Source of the DNA: JBFWWW01 sp050245975
Lineage (GTDB): Bacteria > Pseudomonadota > Alphaproteobacteria > Rhizobiales > Hyphomicrobiaceae
Direction: 5' to 3'
DNA: 5,845 bases
Assembly (NCBI GenBank): GCA_050245975.1
Contig: JBFWWW010000211.1
Coordinates: 1 to 5,845 of the forward strand
This document shows positions 5,148-5,845 of this stretch, piece by piece. The notes below the pieces were generated by a model. The model saw only the letters and a program-made list of their open reading frames with translations. It was not told the DNA's origin and ran no database searches. The translations under genes and the position numbers were made by a program. Positions within the stretch are counted from its first letter, which is position 1. Every line of letters begins with the position of its first letter.

Positions 5148-5845
5148 TTGAGCCTGCGCTGACCGGATGGCGTCGTCCCGTACCAGTCGAACGGGCGGGC
5201 CTCCGTGTTCACCATCACGCTTTTCGTTTCGAAGTGATCGCTGAAGGACTCGACGCCGAACTCGTGCCCGATCCCGGAATCGCGCACGCCGCCCCATGGC
5301 GACGCCGGGTCGAGACGATGATGGTCGTTGATCCAGACGATCCCGCACCTGAGCCGCGCCGCGATCCGATGGCCGCGCGCGATGTCGCGGGTACGGACGG
5401 CGCCGGCAAGGCCGAAAGGCGAGTTGTTCGCGATCGCGACCGCCTCATCCTCCGTATCGAACGGAATCACAACCGTGAATGGCCCGAACACCTCCTCGCG
5501 CGCAATCCGCATGTCCGCGTTCACGTCGGCAAACACCGTCGGCTCGACGAAATATCCGCTGCCCTGTAGCCGTTCCGGCACCTTGCCGCCGGCCACCAGA
5601 CGCGCGCCCTCCTCCTGACCGATACGGACAAAGTCGAGCACGCGCGCCTGCTGTTTTCCCGAAATGACAGGTCCCATCTGGGTCTCGGGCTGCGCCGGAT
5701 CGCCAACGCGGATCGACCTCGCTTTGCGCGCCAGTCCCTCGACGAACGCATCGTAGATGGACCGGTGCACGATGTGCCGGCTGGCGCAGACGCAGGTCTG
5801 CCCCGCAGCGATGAAGGCGCCGAACGCGGCGTAGTTCACCGCCTG
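5144..5845 (-). CDS. NAD(P)-dependent aldehyde dehydrogenase, C-terminal 233 residues (cut by window edge)
   Basis: This is the C-terminal half of an aldehyde dehydrogenase of about 490 residues; the cofactor-binding half and the catalytic glutamate lie beyond base 5845. These enzymes oxidise an aldehyde to the acid with NAD(P)+ through a thioester on a cysteine. The catalytic cysteine is in GQTC (codon 5792-5794), residue 18 of the fragment. EEVFGPFTVV (117-126), NNSPFGLAGAV (140-150) and the end block GIVWINDHH...PWGGVRDSGIGHEFG (about 168-197) are characteristic of the betaine-aldehyde-dehydrogenase-like group, although that label does not fix the substrate. The reading frame stays open to the window end, so the GTG at 5839 is internal and not a start. 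It is convergent with the plus-strand thiolase and shares the CTAG at 5144-5147 for both stops. It may feed acid to the ligase but could equally belong to another operon. Confidence 0.95.
   Translation of the reverse strand, partial: QAVNYAAFGAFIAAGQTCVCASRHIVHRSIYDAFVEGLARKARSIRVGDPAQPETQMGPVISGKQQARVLDFVRIGQEEGARLVAGGKVPERLQGSGYFVEPTVFADVNADMRIAREEVFGPFTVVIPFDTEDEAVAIANNSPFGLAGAVRTRDIARGHRIAARLRCGIVWINDHHRLDPASPWGGVRDSGIGHEFGVESFSDHFETKSVMVNTEARPFDWYGTTPSGQRRLN

Noticed and set aside
5839..5845. GTG at 5839 as the start of a short aldehyde-dehydrogenase-like gene
   Set aside because: The frame stays open to the window edge and the catalytic-cysteine region sits just inside it, so this is the interior of a full-length gene, not a truncated one.

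Overview
The window is GC-rich, densely packed bacterial DNA. Its gene content is typical of free-living Alphaproteobacteria of the Bradyrhizobium/Rhodopseudomonas/Xanthobacteraceae kind: SCP2-type thiolases, a Liv-type ABC importer next to an AMP-dependent acyl-CoA ligase, and a TetR regulator. The taxonomic placement is inferred from gene content and composition; there is no marker gene. No RNA gene, mobile element, CRISPR array or phage gene was seen.

Layout, right to left along the minus strand. At 5845-5144 is the C-terminal half of an aldehyde dehydrogenase, which meets a plus-strand thiolase (3909-5147) tail to tail. That thiolase is divergent from a second thiolase (minus, 3744-2560). 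The two share a promoter region (about 3745-3908) carrying a perfect 16-bp palindrome. The TetR-family regulator (minus, 2559-1876) starts on the base after the second thiolase's stop codon. A 110-bp gap (1766-1875) follows, holding a second, nearly identical palindrome and promoter-like hexamers. Then comes an AMP-dependent acyl-CoA ligase (minus, 1765-239), overlapped by 8 bp by an ABC-importer ATPase (minus, 246 to beyond base 1).

Reading as a system: the genes look like one small catabolic regulon for a carboxylic acid of unknown structure. A Liv-type importer would bring the acid in, the ligase would make its CoA thioester, two thiolase-fold enzymes would cleave or rearrange acyl-CoA intermediates, and the aldehyde dehydrogenase could supply acid from an aldehyde. 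The TetR protein probably binds the two TACCCGnGGGTA palindromes and so controls both thiolases, itself and the ligase/transporter operon, with an acyl-CoA as a plausible inducer. The substrate cannot be read from the sequence.

Points that stand out: the matching operator pair; a ligase lacking the usual A10 lysine and having an altered phosphate-binding loop; a plus-strand thiolase with HDAT where SCP2 thiolases have HDCF; and a hairpin next to the ribosome binding site in the leader of the minus-strand thiolase, with a competing alternative pairing.
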